Assembly (NCBI GenBank): GCA_937934655.1
Contig: CALGZB010000150.1
Coordinates: 1-32,153 of the forward strand
Length of the DNA: 32,153 nt
Source: an uncultured Acidimicrobiales bacterium
GTDB taxonomy: Bacteria; Actinomycetota; Acidimicrobiia; Acidimicrobiales; SHLQ01
Direction of reading: 5' to 3'
Part shown: positions 15,460 to 23,755 of the stretch, one piece after another
Position numbering within the stretch: position 1 is the stretch's first letter
Layout of the letters: every line of letters begins with the position of its first letter
The notes under the pieces: generated by a model
What the model was told of the DNA's origin: nothing
Seen by the model: only the letters and a program-made list of their open reading frames with translations
Databases searched by the model: none
Translations under genes and position numbers: made by a program

Positions 15460-15501
15460 AACCATAGATGGTTTCGACGTCCTTGGGTAGGACGTCCTAC
15501 C
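15460..15501. promoter_or_regulatory. Palindrome cluster upstream of the glycosyltransferase gene
   Basis: GGTAGGACGTCCTACC (15486-15501) is a perfect 16-bp palindrome. GACGTCCT (15476-15483) also pairs with AGGACGTC (15489-15496), giving an alternative 8-bp hairpin. AACCAT-AG-ATGGTT lies at 15460-15473. The cluster sits between the protease stop (15528) and the glycosyltransferase start. It could be a terminator for the former or an operator for the latter. The perfect symmetry of the 16-mer favours a dimeric DNA-binding protein. Confidence 0.45.
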
Positions 15502-15527
15502 GATTCCACCACTTTGGGTGTTGACGC

Positions 15528-17885
15528 CTAGATGCCCTTAGTGATTCGGTCGCGAGGATCCTCGACTGCCGAGTCGTTGCCAGGCCCACCTTTGACGGTG
15601 TCGTTGCCCGGACCGCCGTCAAGCACGTCCCGGCCTTTCCCGCCAAGAAGGCGATCCTGGCCCTTTCCGCCATCGATGGTGTCGTTGCCTTTGCCACCGA
15701 ACAGGGTGTCTCGGCCGTTGTCACCAAAGATGGTGTCGTCACCCAAACCGCCGCGGATGATGTCGTTGCCGGGTCCACCGTTGATGGTGTCATTGCCGCC
15801 GAGGCCGCAGATGACGTCATCACCAGACGTGCCCTTGAGGACATCGTCGCCAGGTGTTCCGATGATCGTGCACTCTGCTGCTGTGCCAGCGCCCCGCTTA
15901 CCGGTGGCCAGAGCAAACGACATCCGAGCAATGGGATCTTCGAGACCGAAGAAACCCTCGAAGTAGCTGAACTCGTCGACGACGAAATCGAGATCGGTAT
16001 CGTCGCTGGTGCCGTACACCTGATCGTCGCCAACTTCGGCGAGCGCAGCAATGCTGCCGCCTTCGTCCATGACGCTATGGATCTCGTTCTCGGTGGTCGT
16101 GTGCCAACCGCCGAAGAAGTGACCGGCCTCGTGAGCTACGACGTTTCCGAGAGCCTTACCGACCATCTCGAGTTTCGAGGCTCCCTCGGCGATCGCAAAG
16201 CTATTGAGCGAGTTCGGATCCGAAGCTGGAGCACTAAGAAGGTCGAGCAGGACGATTGCTGACTCCTCGGCTTTCAGGTTTCCGACGTCGATACTCTCGG
16301 CGATACCGATGGTCTGGATGCCGAGTTCGGACATCGACCCGCCAACGACCACACGCGACACGTTGGGGTTGCCCCACGGATCAGCGTGATCACGGCTGTT
16401 GAGAATCACCACATCATGCTGGCCGCCCCTGCCCGACGAATCGCGGTCGCCGTTGAGGCCGTGCCGCTTCAAGTCATCGGACAGGTTCTCCTTGGTGGTC
16501 GCAACGACCAAGTCGATGAGAGCGTCGGAGTCCGCTGGGGTGAAGCCCCAACGGAACATGAAGTCGTCGAGACCAGTGATCTTTGCGTTGTCGCCAAATG
16601 GACCTGCCCATCCACGGGTGTCCATCGTTGCGCCGTCGAAGTCAAGAAAGAGCGTCTGGGTCTGCTTGCCGCCAAAAGCGGACAGCCCGGGCTTACGAAC
16701 CCGAAGTTCGACCTGGTACTCGCCGCCTGTGGAGCTTGCGACAGCGAGGAAGTGGGTTCCTGCTGCTGCTGCGACGTGATCGACGCCAACCGCACCTTGG
16801 TGACGGAGCGAGGACTCGAACGGGTAGCCACCCGATGCACTGAACTCGGCGCCCATGCCAGTGTTGAAATCGGGAGCGAGGATGGTCATCTCGGTGACCG
16901 AACCGGCACTGCCGGCGCTGATGACGTCGCCCACTCGCAGATCGATTGCATAGAAGTCGATATCGGAGGAGACGCCTCCAGCATCTACGCCGAGTTCAAG
17001 CGCGTACTCGCCCGGCTCATTGGGGCTATCACCAGAGGCCGGGTCGAAGGGATCAGCGGGAAGCGCACAGCAACTTGTGACCAGGACGAAGAATTCACCG
17101 TCGAAAGGAACTTGGAAACTAAGGGCCGAGTCGCTCGTGGCGCCAGCGTTGTCGTTGAAATCCCAGAACTCGCCGTTTGCATCAAAGATGACAAGGCCAG
17201 TATCGGGGACCACGAGTGATTCGGAGGTATCGGTGCGGGCGTTAAGAATCTGGCCCGCCGAGAGCGCCCCAACGGTGAAGTAGTCGAAGTCAGCGACGTA
17301 ATCGGGGTTGTCGCCAATCACGCCGGTTACTCGAACTACTTCGCCGGAAGCAACGCTTACCTGGTTGGCAAGCTGAATTGCTCCGTCATCTTCAACGGAT
17401 GCGCCAACGACCGGGGCCGGTGGGATCTCCGGTGTGTTCATCGCGCCAAAGATTCGTCCTTTGGCGAGTTCGTCGTTGGCCGTACCAACACCGGTTACGA
17501 GCTCAGCGGCAAATGGATCGTCGTTGCCGCCGAGGTCTGCGCCTTCGATCTCGATGTAGCTCGCCTCAGGCTCCGCAGCGTTTACCGTGCCCGGACCCGT
17601 GTCTGCGCCGACTCGTTGCGAGAGCGAGACCCACAGTGCCTTCTCCATCGCCGTGCGACCGACCGTCCAGGAAAGTCTTGGGTCAGGACCCAACCGGGCC
17701 AAGTCGGCAGCGCTAAGTGGCCCTGACTTTGCCGCAAGTTCTGCGTATGTCGCGAGGAAGTCCTCGGACGCGGTTCGTGCTGTTGCCGGGCCGGCATCTT
17801 GCGCTGATGCAGCGATTTGACCGCCACCCAACGAAGTTGCCGCCGCGGTAAGAACCGCCAAAATAAGAATCATGAGTTTCCTCAC
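15528..17885 (-). CDS. Secreted metzincin metalloprotease with C-terminal RTX calcium-binding repeats
   Basis: 785 residues from GTG 17885, chosen because GGAGG lies 4 bases upstream and the protein then opens with a signal peptide (RKLMILILAVLTAAATSL...ASA). A middle region carries pre-peptidase-like beta domains (residues ~200-330 and ~350-430). The catalytic motif HEAGHFFGGWH (about 585-595) is the metzincin HExxHxxGxxH zinc site, with a Met-turn in HSVMDEG shortly after. About nine GGxGxD-type nonapeptides (GLGGNDTI, GGPGND, GGKGND and so on) from ~680 to the end should bind calcium. It is presumably exported by Sec, folds on external calcium, and digests protein outside the cell. No type I secretion genes are nearby. 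Confidence 0.87.
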   Translation of the reverse strand: MRKLMILILAVLTAAATSLGGGQIAASAQDAGPATARTASEDFLATYAELAAKSGPLSAADLARLGPDPRLSWTVGRTAMEKALWVSLSQRVGADTGPGTVNAAEPEASYIEIEGADLGGNDDPFAAELVTGVGTANDELAKGRIFGAMNTPEIPPAPVVGASVEDDGAIQLANQVSVASGEVVRVTGVIGDNPDYVADFDYFTVGALSAGQILNARTDTSESLVVPDTGLVIFDANGEFWDFNDNAGATSDSALSFQVPFDGEFFVLVTSCCALPADPFDPASGDSPNEPGEYALELGVDAGGVSSDIDFYAIDLRVGDVISAGSAGSVTEMTILAPDFNTGMGAEFSASGGYPFESSLRHQGAVGVDHVAAAAGTHFLAVASSTGGEYQVELRVRKPGLSAFGGKQTQTLFLDFDGATMDTRGWAGPFGDNAKITGLDDFMFRWGFTPADSDALIDLVVATTKENLSDDLKRHGLNGDRDSSGRGGQHDVVILNSRDHADPWGNPNVSRVVVGGSMSELGIQTIGIAESIDVGNLKAEESAIVLLDLLSAPASDPNSLNSFAIAEGASKLEMVGKALGNVVAHEAGHFFGGWHTTTENEIHSVMDEGGSIAALAEVGDDQVYGTSDDTDLDFVVDEFSYFEGFFGLEDPIARMSFALATGKRGAGTAAECTIIGTPGDDVLKGTSGDDVICGLGGNDTINGGPGNDIIRGGLGDDTIFGDNGRDTLFGGKGNDTIDGGKGQDRLLGGKGRDVLDGGPGNDTVKGGPGNDSAVEDPRDRITKGI

Positions 17886-17889
17886 GAGA

Positions 17890-17894
17890 CCTCC
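17890..17894 (-). promoter_or_regulatory. Shine-Dalgarno deciding the GTG start of the protease gene
   Basis: GGAGG on the minus strand, 4 bases before GTG 17885. Upstream ATGs in frame (17912, 17981) would bury the signal peptide behind a polar extension, so this site settles the start. Confidence 0.65.
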
Positions 17895-18009
17895 AGGAAT
17901 GTTGTGCGCCATCGCCGACGCAGCGGCGCCGCGATCGTGCGATGCCAAGGTTGAGAGACGGTCCCAGGTCGGGTCCGCCATTACTTAGACTCCGGGCGCA
18001 GCGATTCGG

Positions 18010-18035
18010 TTGACATCACGCGCAAAAATTTTTGC
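18010..18035. promoter_or_regulatory. Divergent promoter region with TTGACA and an A/T palindrome
   Basis: A consensus -35 hexamer TTGACA lies at 18010-18015 on the + strand, followed by the perfect 14-bp palindrome GCAAAAATTTTTGC (18022-18035). It stands out in GC-rich surroundings between the divergent protease and DUF2207 genes. A good -10 at the proper distance is not evident. The A-tract/T-tract could bend DNA or be an operator. Confidence 0.35.
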
Positions 18036-18127
18036 CGTACATTCGATGTCGACTTCGTGCTGGGTGGGGATAGCGAAGCTGCGACGCTTCGAACAACAAG
18101 TTGTCGTGCCGCTTTGCCGATGGTGCC

Positions 18128-20029
18128 ATGGACGAGCGGGTTCCGCCAAGGCGCCATGAAGCACCAGTGGGCCAAAGGCACGGTCGGTTCGTATCGCCCT
18201 ACTACGCTGACGATGTGGAAGCGGGACAGCGACGTCGGTTGAACTACATCATGCTCGTAGGTCTTGCGGCCGTGCTGAGCTTTGCCGCTGGAATCGCTAG
18301 TATCGCTGGTGACACCGAACGAATGGCCCATTTCTGGATGTCGGCCGAGCTCGATCGATTCGGCTCAGGGGCCATTTCTGAACGGATCGAATACGACTTC
18401 GGGTCAGCCGAAAGACGTGGCATCTATCGCGACGTCCCGCTGCTCAATGAAGCCTCCGTCGAGGTGCAAGCTCCTACCGCAGTGGGCGACTTTATCATCG
18501 AACCGGCCACCGACCCGCGCCGGTGCAACGATCGCCGTGCCAGTTTCGTGCTCAACGAGTCTTGGACCCGGATCTGCATCGGTGACCCCGAGGTCACTCA
18601 TCGGGGGCGCCATCTTTATGACATCGGCTACCGGATCGACACGCTCACGTTCGACAACACGGTCGATTGGATCGCTGTCGGCCCTGGCTGGGCGGTGACT
18701 ATTGAGGACGTCGAGGCCCATATCAGGGCACCCTACGAGCTCGAGTCGCCCCGTTGTGTCGACGGCGTGAACACCGACAAAGAGGTCGAATGCACCATTG
18801 AAACGGTCGCTCCCGGCCATATCCGGGTTACCGCAAGCGGGTTCAGAGGCATCAATGTTGAAGAACGCCGGATCGGGGACACGCTTCGCATTATGGCCAA
18901 CCGAGGCGATGTTGTTCCCCTCGCTCCGGCACCGTCGTTTCCGAACCGATCAGGCGAGGATCCAAGCGCCGGGCTGCTGGCTGTCGCCGGCGCAAGCCTG
19001 CTTGGCTTCGCTGCTCTTGTTCCTCCCGTCTCGGCGTTCATCCGCCGCCGCGGACGGGAACTGGTGTGGGCGGGCGGCGCAGCCGATGCCGCCTTCGGTC
19101 CTTCTCACTTCGGCGAGGAAGACGGCCGCCCCGTCATTCGTCTCGATGCCGCCGACCTCGCCGAACTCGCAACGATCGAATTCGTGCCTCCGGCCGATCT
19201 CCAGCCCTGGCAGGGCGGCGTGATCGACAAGGAGCGACCCCGCCCCGAGCATCAGGTCGCCTGGCTTATTCAGAAGGCGATCGATGGTCAGATCGAGATC
19301 AGCGGTGATCGTATGGAAACGATCACCGAACTTCCGGGTCGCACGAGCGACAAATACCTTGACGCAATTTTCAGTCGCAGCAACAGCATCAAACTCGGGA
19401 AGCCGAACAAGGGTTTCCGCGTGGCGATGCAGGCACTCGAAAAGCAGCAGCAACACTTCGCCGATCACTCTCCCTTGTGGAAGCAGCGCTACGACACCCA
19501 GCGCGACGTCGTCCGACTTCTTGGCACCATTGCACTTATCACAGGACTCATCGTTCTCATCGTGGCTGCGGTACTCGCCGGTCGGGTTGGAGCTGGTTTC
19601 CTCCCAGTGGTGCTGCTGGCTGGTGCAATCCTCGGTGCAGGAATCGCGGCGGCCATCCGCGGTTGGGAGCTTCGAGTCCGTACTCCAGTCGGGTCGGCCG
19701 AGTGGCTCAAGGTCGAGTCCTTCCGGCAGTTCCTCGCCGAGTCCGAAGCACACCACGCCGATTGGGCCGCCGAACATGGACTGCTCCGCGACTACACCGC
19801 GTGGGCAATCGCCCTCGACGAGATCGACAACTGGTCAAAGGCTGTGGAGCGCTCGTCGGCGGGGCGCAACGATCCCACCGGCCACTACTACGCCACTCGC
19901 GGTATCTACCTCGGTGGAAGAGTCAGCGGATCTGTCGCCAGCGAATCGAAGGGCGGCGGTGGCGGAGGCGGATTTAGCGGCGGTGGAGGCGGCGGCGGTG
20001 GCGGAGGCGGTGGAGGCGGTAGCTGGTAG
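18128..20029 (+). CDS. DUF2207 family membrane protein with poly-glycine tail
   Basis: 633 residues. A transmembrane helix lies near 40-60 (LVGLAAVLSFAAGIAS). An extracytoplasmic beta-rich domain opens with ERIEYDFGSAERRGIYRDVP, the DUF2207 signature. A second helix (GLLAVAGASLLGFAALVP, ~280-300) follows, then a cytosolic segment and two more helices (LLGTIALITGLIVLIVAAVL and VVLLAGAILGAGIAAAI). The protein ends in a long Gly run closing with GGSW, which is usual for this family and for TPM-domain proteins. Function is unknown; an envelope role is generally assumed. ATG 18128 is preferred over the TTG-initiated extension at 18101. It ends facing the NamZ-like gene. Confidence 0.82.
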   Translation: MDERVPPRRHEAPVGQRHGRFVSPYYADDVEAGQRRRLNYIMLVGLAAVLSFAAGIASIAGDTERMAHFWMSAELDRFGSGAISERIEYDFGSAERRGIYRDVPLLNEASVEVQAPTAVGDFIIEPATDPRRCNDRRASFVLNESWTRICIGDPEVTHRGRHLYDIGYRIDTLTFDNTVDWIAVGPGWAVTIEDVEAHIRAPYELESPRCVDGVNTDKEVECTIETVAPGHIRVTASGFRGINVEERRIGDTLRIMANRGDVVPLAPAPSFPNRSGEDPSAGLLAVAGASLLGFAALVPPVSAFIRRRGRELVWAGGAADAAFGPSHFGEEDGRPVIRLDAADLAELATIEFVPPADLQPWQGGVIDKERPRPEHQVAWLIQKAIDGQIEISGDRMETITELPGRTSDKYLDAIFSRSNSIKLGKPNKGFRVAMQALEKQQQHFADHSPLWKQRYDTQRDVVRLLGTIALITGLIVLIVAAVLAGRVGAGFLPVVLLAGAILGAGIAAAIRGWELRVRTPVGSAEWLKVESFRQFLAESEAHHADWAAEHGLLRDYTAWAIALDEIDNWSKAVERSSAGRNDPTGHYYATRGIYLGGRVSGSVASESKGGGGGGGFSGGGGGGGGGGGGGGSW

Positions 20030-20063
20030 CTCTTCCCTCGCTGCCCTGGGAGTTAGGGTAGAG
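20030..20063. terminator. Bidirectional terminator hairpin between convergent genes
   Basis: CTCT-T-CCCT (20030-20038) pairs with AGGG-T-AGAG (20055-20063): eight pairs with one T-T mismatch around a 16-base loop. It fills the whole gap between the DUF2207 stop (20029) and the NamZ-like stop (20065), the expected place for a shared terminator. Confidence 0.45.
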
Positions 20064-20064
20064 A

Positions 20065-21492
20065 TTAGGAATAAAGCAGGTAGGGCTCGCGTAGCGCGTC
20101 GAACTCCTCGGCGCTCGCCTGCCATGCAGCGAGAATCTCATCGACCGGTGTGCCGGCTTCAATCTGCGACCCAAGCGATGACGTGCCCGAGAGGAGCCTG
20201 AATGCCGCTGGCCGATCGATGATCGAGCCGAGTCCCTGGGCACTCGCCTGGGTTTGGAACTCCGTGAGTATGTGCAACGTCGTGCCGACAGCATCGAAGG
20301 TAGAGGGATCGTCGAAGACCAGGAGCACGCCTTCGAGGCGTTCGCCCGAAAGTCGTGGTTCGGAAACGTTCCGTGGAAGTTTCTCGGGGGTGTACACCAC
20401 CGGTTCAAAGGTGACGCCGGAAAGACCTTTGCCATTCAGCGCATCCGCCAGAGCGTCGGCATCGGCCCACTCGGCGCCGAACCGGTAGAAAGGCTCCTCG
20501 CTGCCGCCGCCGTAGCTCAGCTCGGTTGCTTCGAACAGCACCGAACCCGGATACGCAAGCGACGACTCGAAGCTCACCAAACCAGAGCTTGGCGGGATCC
20601 ATGTCAGGCCGGTGTCAGGCCAAAGCATCGACCGTTCCCAACCGTCCATCACGAGCAGGTCGAGTTCGAGCGGTTCAAGACCTTCGAGCCAGCCTTGATC
20701 CTTTATGGCCATCGCGAGCTCCGCGGCGGTAAGGCCGTAGGCAGCGGGTATTGGGTATTGCCCAATAAACGAAATGTGCTGCTCCTCAAGCTGGACCCCG
20801 CGGGACGCTCCCCCACCAACAGGATTTGGTCGGTCCAGCACCAAGAAGCGAGTACCGGTTTCGGCGGCGGCCTGCATCGCGAGTCCCATGGTGGAGATAT
20901 AGGTGTAGAAACGGGCGCCAGCGTCCTGCAGGTCATAGACCAACACGTCGATCTCGGCGAGGTGTTCTGTCGTCGGTTGCCTGATATCGCTGTACAAGCT
21001 GACGATTGGGGTTCCAGTGCGCTCATCGGTGGTGTCATCGATCTCCTCCCCAGCGCCACCTTTGCCCCGCACGCCGTGTTCCGGAGCGAAGATCGTGACG
21101 AGGTCGACGTTGTCGGCTTCTGCGAGCGCATCGATGAGATGGCCGTCGCGAACAAGCGATGCTTGGTTCGCTATGAGGCCAACCCGTTGCCCTTCGAGTG
21201 CCGCGAAGTCGGAATCTACAAGCCGTTGGGCGCCGGTAGTGACCGCAGGAAGCGGAACCGTTGTTGTTGGAATCGTTGTTGTGTCTGTGGCGGCGGGCAT
21301 GGCGTTGCTGGTTGACGGGGCCGCTGGTGAGTCCGTCGTTGACGCCGAAGCCGACTGCGGCGCTGTTCCGGTCGCTGAGTTCTCGGCGAGATCCGACGAC
21401 GATGAGCAGGCCGCGGCGACAAGCGCGAGCAGTAAAACGGCAAGAAGCCGAGAGATGCGAACGGCAGGAAGAGACTGAACGGCTTTCGACAC
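20065..21492 (-). CDS. DUF1343 lipoprotein, NamZ-type exo-beta-N-acetylmuramidase
   Basis: 475 residues from GTG 21492. The N-terminus VRISRLLAVLLLALVAAACSSSS is a lipoprotein signal with a Cys at the end of the hydrophobic core, then a Ser/Thr/Ala-rich linker. The catalytic region shows RVGLIANQAS, TIFAPEHGVRG (the conserved Glu-His pair), VLVYDLQDAGARFYTYISTM and FLVLDRPNPVGG. These are hallmark blocks of the DUF1343/NamZ family, which removes terminal MurNAc from muropeptides or peptidoglycan ends. So the protein is probably anchored outside the cell membrane and recycles wall fragments. The larger open frame to 21723 only overlaps the repeat of the divergent gene. Its promoter shares a ~43-base gap with that gene. 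Confidence 0.87.
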   Translation of the reverse strand: MSKAVQSLPAVRISRLLAVLLLALVAAACSSSSDLAENSATGTAPQSASASTTDSPAAPSTSNAMPAATDTTTIPTTTVPLPAVTTGAQRLVDSDFAALEGQRVGLIANQASLVRDGHLIDALAEADNVDLVTIFAPEHGVRGKGGAGEEIDDTTDERTGTPIVSLYSDIRQPTTEHLAEIDVLVYDLQDAGARFYTYISTMGLAMQAAAETGTRFLVLDRPNPVGGGASRGVQLEEQHISFIGQYPIPAAYGLTAAELAMAIKDQGWLEGLEPLELDLLVMDGWERSMLWPDTGLTWIPPSSGLVSFESSLAYPGSVLFEATELSYGGGSEEPFYRFGAEWADADALADALNGKGLSGVTFEPVVYTPEKLPRNVSEPRLSGERLEGVLLVFDDPSTFDAVGTTLHILTEFQTQASAQGLGSIIDRPAAFRLLSGTSSLGSQIEAGTPVDEILAAWQASAEEFDALREPYLLYS

Positions 21493-21535
21493 CCGTCGGA
21501 ATCTATCGGGAGTCCAGGTGTACGATGTCCATGCC

Positions 21536-23011
21536 ATGCAACGAGTACTACGTTTTGTCGTTTTCCTTGCCCTCTGCGCGTCCACGCTCGTGACCATTGT
21601 TCCGGTCTCGGCAGAGGCCAACGAAAACCTCCCCCCTGACAACGCCCCCTTAGAAGACACCGCCCTAGAAGACACCGCCCTAGTAGACACCGCCCTAGAA
21701 GACACCGCCGGTTTCGCCGACACGTCGAAAGGCGCCTACAGCTGTGCACCTCGCTCCCCCGGGCGCGACATCGTCGTGCGCACCAAGGCCGAGCTAAAAA
21801 ACGCGGTCGATGCCCGCCAACCTGGCGATGACATCCAAGTAGCCACCAACCGGGTGCTCGGCCCTATCCAGATGCTCGGAGGAACAAGCGGTTCCGACCG
21901 AAACTGGATCACCGTTCGGGCTGCCAAGGGCTTCAATCCGCGAATCCGCGCAACAGGCTTCGCCGGCGTCCAGATCGATGCCGACTACATCCAGATCTGT
22001 GACTTCGAAATCTTCGGCGTGGCACGGGGCAACAACCGCACCGAACAAACCAAGGTTGGTGTCTCGGTCGTCAACTCCCACCACGTTCGAATCGCCAACA
22101 ACGAGGTCCGTCATTTCTCCAGCGGCGGTATCGCCGCGAACCACTCCAACAACATCGAGATCGTCGGCAACGACGTGCATCACAACTCCTTCTGGAGCGG
22201 TGAGCAAGGGTCCGGAATTTCGGTGTTTCAGCCCGATCGATCCATCGGCGACAAGAAGGGTTTCTATCAAATCGAAATCGCCGGCAACCGTTCTCACCAC
22301 AACGAAAACCGGGTGACCTCACCACGAACCAACGCCGATCCGGCCAAGCGCACCGCCACCGATGGCAACGGCATCATCCTCGACGATTTCCGGCACGTGT
22401 TCCGCGACGATGGCCCGGGCGCCTTCGATGGACGCACGCTGGTGGCCAACAACGTCGTGCACAACAACGGCGGACGTGGCATCCACGGTGCCCCGAATGG
22501 CGGCATCCGGGTGCACATCATCAACAACACCGCCTACCACAACATGGCCTCGCTTCTGTCGGGTTTCGTGCCCTACGACAGTTGGGCGCACGCCGAGATC
22601 AGCGTGGCCGGAACCTTCAACGAGGCCTCCCAGAACGTCAAGGTCGTCAACAACGTTGCCGTGATCAACCCGAAGCTCGCAGGACGCGGCGTAATGGCGT
22701 TCTTCCGGAGCAACATTGGCGATAACACGCTCGAGGAACACCACAACAGTTTCCAGGGACCGGCCCAACGCGACTTCTACCTCTACCCCGGCCTGCGATG
22801 GGCCGAGGGGCCTCACCCGCTCGGCAAAGGGTCGGTCACAAACGCTTCGGTCAAGTTCGTCAACCCCGCTCGCGGCAACTTCGCGCTGGCCTCACCAACC
22901 AAGCGGGGCTCAAACTTCTGGGCCAAACGAATCGATCGTCAGGACATCCGTGGCACTCGGCGCCCCATCGGCGGGTACACCGAACGCGGCGCCTTCGAAT
23001 ACCGGCGGTAG
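21536..23011 (+). CDS. Secreted right-handed parallel beta-helix protein
   Basis: 491 residues. Signal peptide RVLRFVVFLALCASTLVTIVPVSAEA, a short acidic linker made of LEDTA-like pentapeptides (about 39-58), then a domain from ~70 to 490. That domain has repeated rungs such as HHVRIANNEVRHFSSGGI, NNIEIVGNDVHHNSFWSG, IEIAGNRSHHNENRV and VHIINNTAYHNM. These are the Asn-ladder NNxV/HxN rungs of PbH1/Beta_helix proteins, which include polysaccharide lyases and nitrous-oxide-maturation-type folds. No lyase catalytic residues can be assigned, so a sugar-binding or lyase activity on surface polysaccharide is only inference. ATG 21536 is preferred over GTG 21518 because it begins the signal peptide directly. 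Confidence 0.8.
   Translation: MQRVLRFVVFLALCASTLVTIVPVSAEANENLPPDNAPLEDTALEDTALVDTALEDTAGFADTSKGAYSCAPRSPGRDIVVRTKAELKNAVDARQPGDDIQVATNRVLGPIQMLGGTSGSDRNWITVRAAKGFNPRIRATGFAGVQIDADYIQICDFEIFGVARGNNRTEQTKVGVSVVNSHHVRIANNEVRHFSSGGIAANHSNNIEIVGNDVHHNSFWSGEQGSGISVFQPDRSIGDKKGFYQIEIAGNRSHHNENRVTSPRTNADPAKRTATDGNGIILDDFRHVFRDDGPGAFDGRTLVANNVVHNNGGRGIHGAPNGGIRVHIINNTAYHNMASLLSGFVPYDSWAHAEISVAGTFNEASQNVKVVNNVAVINPKLAGRGVMAFFRSNIGDNTLEEHHNSFQGPAQRDFYLYPGLRWAEGPHPLGKGSVTNASVKFVNPARGNFALASPTKRGSNFWAKRIDRQDIRGTRRPIGGYTERGAFEYRR
21651..21710. repeat. Four 15-bp tandem repeats (LEDTA pentapeptides)
   Basis: Units TTAGAAGACACCGCC, CTAGAAGACACCGCC, CTAGTAGACACCGCC and CTAGAAGACACCGCC follow each other without a break, encoding LEDTA-LEDTA-LVDTA-LEDTA right after the signal peptide of the beta-helix protein. 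They use CTA/TTA leucine codons, unlike the surrounding GC-rich third positions. Unit number may vary by slippage without breaking the frame. Confidence 0.85.
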
Positions 23012-23065
23012 GGTTCGAAACACGCAGGCCAGCGGGCGACGGAGCCACGGCCGGAGAGCTGAGAG

Positions 23066-23755
23066 ATGGTCGACGACAGGCCGAAAGACGGATTCGCAGG
23101 CGACAAGAAGACAGGCCAGTCGTTTCTCGGCCCCGCCGAGCGCAAGTTCATCGACTGGGGTATTCCTAAGATCCCCAAACCTATTCTTAGCCACCACCTC
23201 ACAGCGCTGACGCTGTTGTGGTCGGCCCTCACGGTTCTGTTCGGTTGGCTCGCTGCCGACGACTTGGCCTGGCTTCACGGCGTCTCGGTGATGGTGTTTC
23301 TGCAGTGGCTTACCGACTCGTTCGACGGCTCACTCGGTAAGTTCCGCAAACAGGGGCTCGTCAAGTGGGGTTTCTTTATGGATCACCTGCTCGACCTGAT
23401 CTTCGCTGGGTCGATCGTTATCGCGTACTCGTTCTTGGTGCAGGCCAAGTGGCTCGAGTTTCTCTTCCTCATCTTGCTGCTGGTCACGTGCGCAACGATG
23501 GCGGTGTCGTTTCTTTCCTTCGCCGCAACGAACCAGTTCCAGATCGCCTACTACGGCATTGGTCCAACCGAGATTCGTATTGGTTATATCGCGCTGAACA
23601 CCGTGGTGTTCTTCATCGGCACCGAGGTCTTTAGCTGGGGTGTGCCGGTCATCGTTGCTCTCAATCTGGCAGCACTCTTGGTGCTCGCCACTCAAACCAG
23701 CAGGAACCTTTGGGCGATCGACAAAGAGAACAATGTCGACGGAGCGCCCCGTTAG
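23066..23755 (+). CDS. CDP-alcohol phosphatidyltransferase-family membrane protein
   Basis: 229 residues with about six hydrophobic segments. The signature region reads TDSFDGSLGKFRKQGLVKWG then FFMDHLLD, corresponding to DxxDGxxAR...G...D...D. All four Asp residues of the metal site are present, but the usual Ala-Arg is Gly-Lys and the spacing to the next Gly is one residue longer. It is therefore a variant member that may transfer a phospho-alcohol from a CDP-linked donor, or may have diverged. The domain order (amphipathic N-terminus, DxxDG after the second helix) fits the family. The donor and acceptor are unknown. Its stop overlaps the convergent dehydrogenase stop at 23752-23755. Confidence 0.78.
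   Translation: MVDDRPKDGFAGDKKTGQSFLGPAERKFIDWGIPKIPKPILSHHLTALTLLWSALTVLFGWLAADDLAWLHGVSVMVFLQWLTDSFDGSLGKFRKQGLVKWGFFMDHLLDLIFAGSIVIAYSFLVQAKWLEFLFLILLLVTCATMAVSFLSFAATNQFQIAYYGIGPTEIRIGYIALNTVVFFIGTEVFSWGVPVIVALNLAALLVLATQTSRNLWAIDKENNVDGAPR

Noticed and set aside
21651-21710. Possible CRISPR-like array
   Set aside because: Units are 15 bp, directly adjacent with no spacers, and lie in frame inside a signal-peptide protein.
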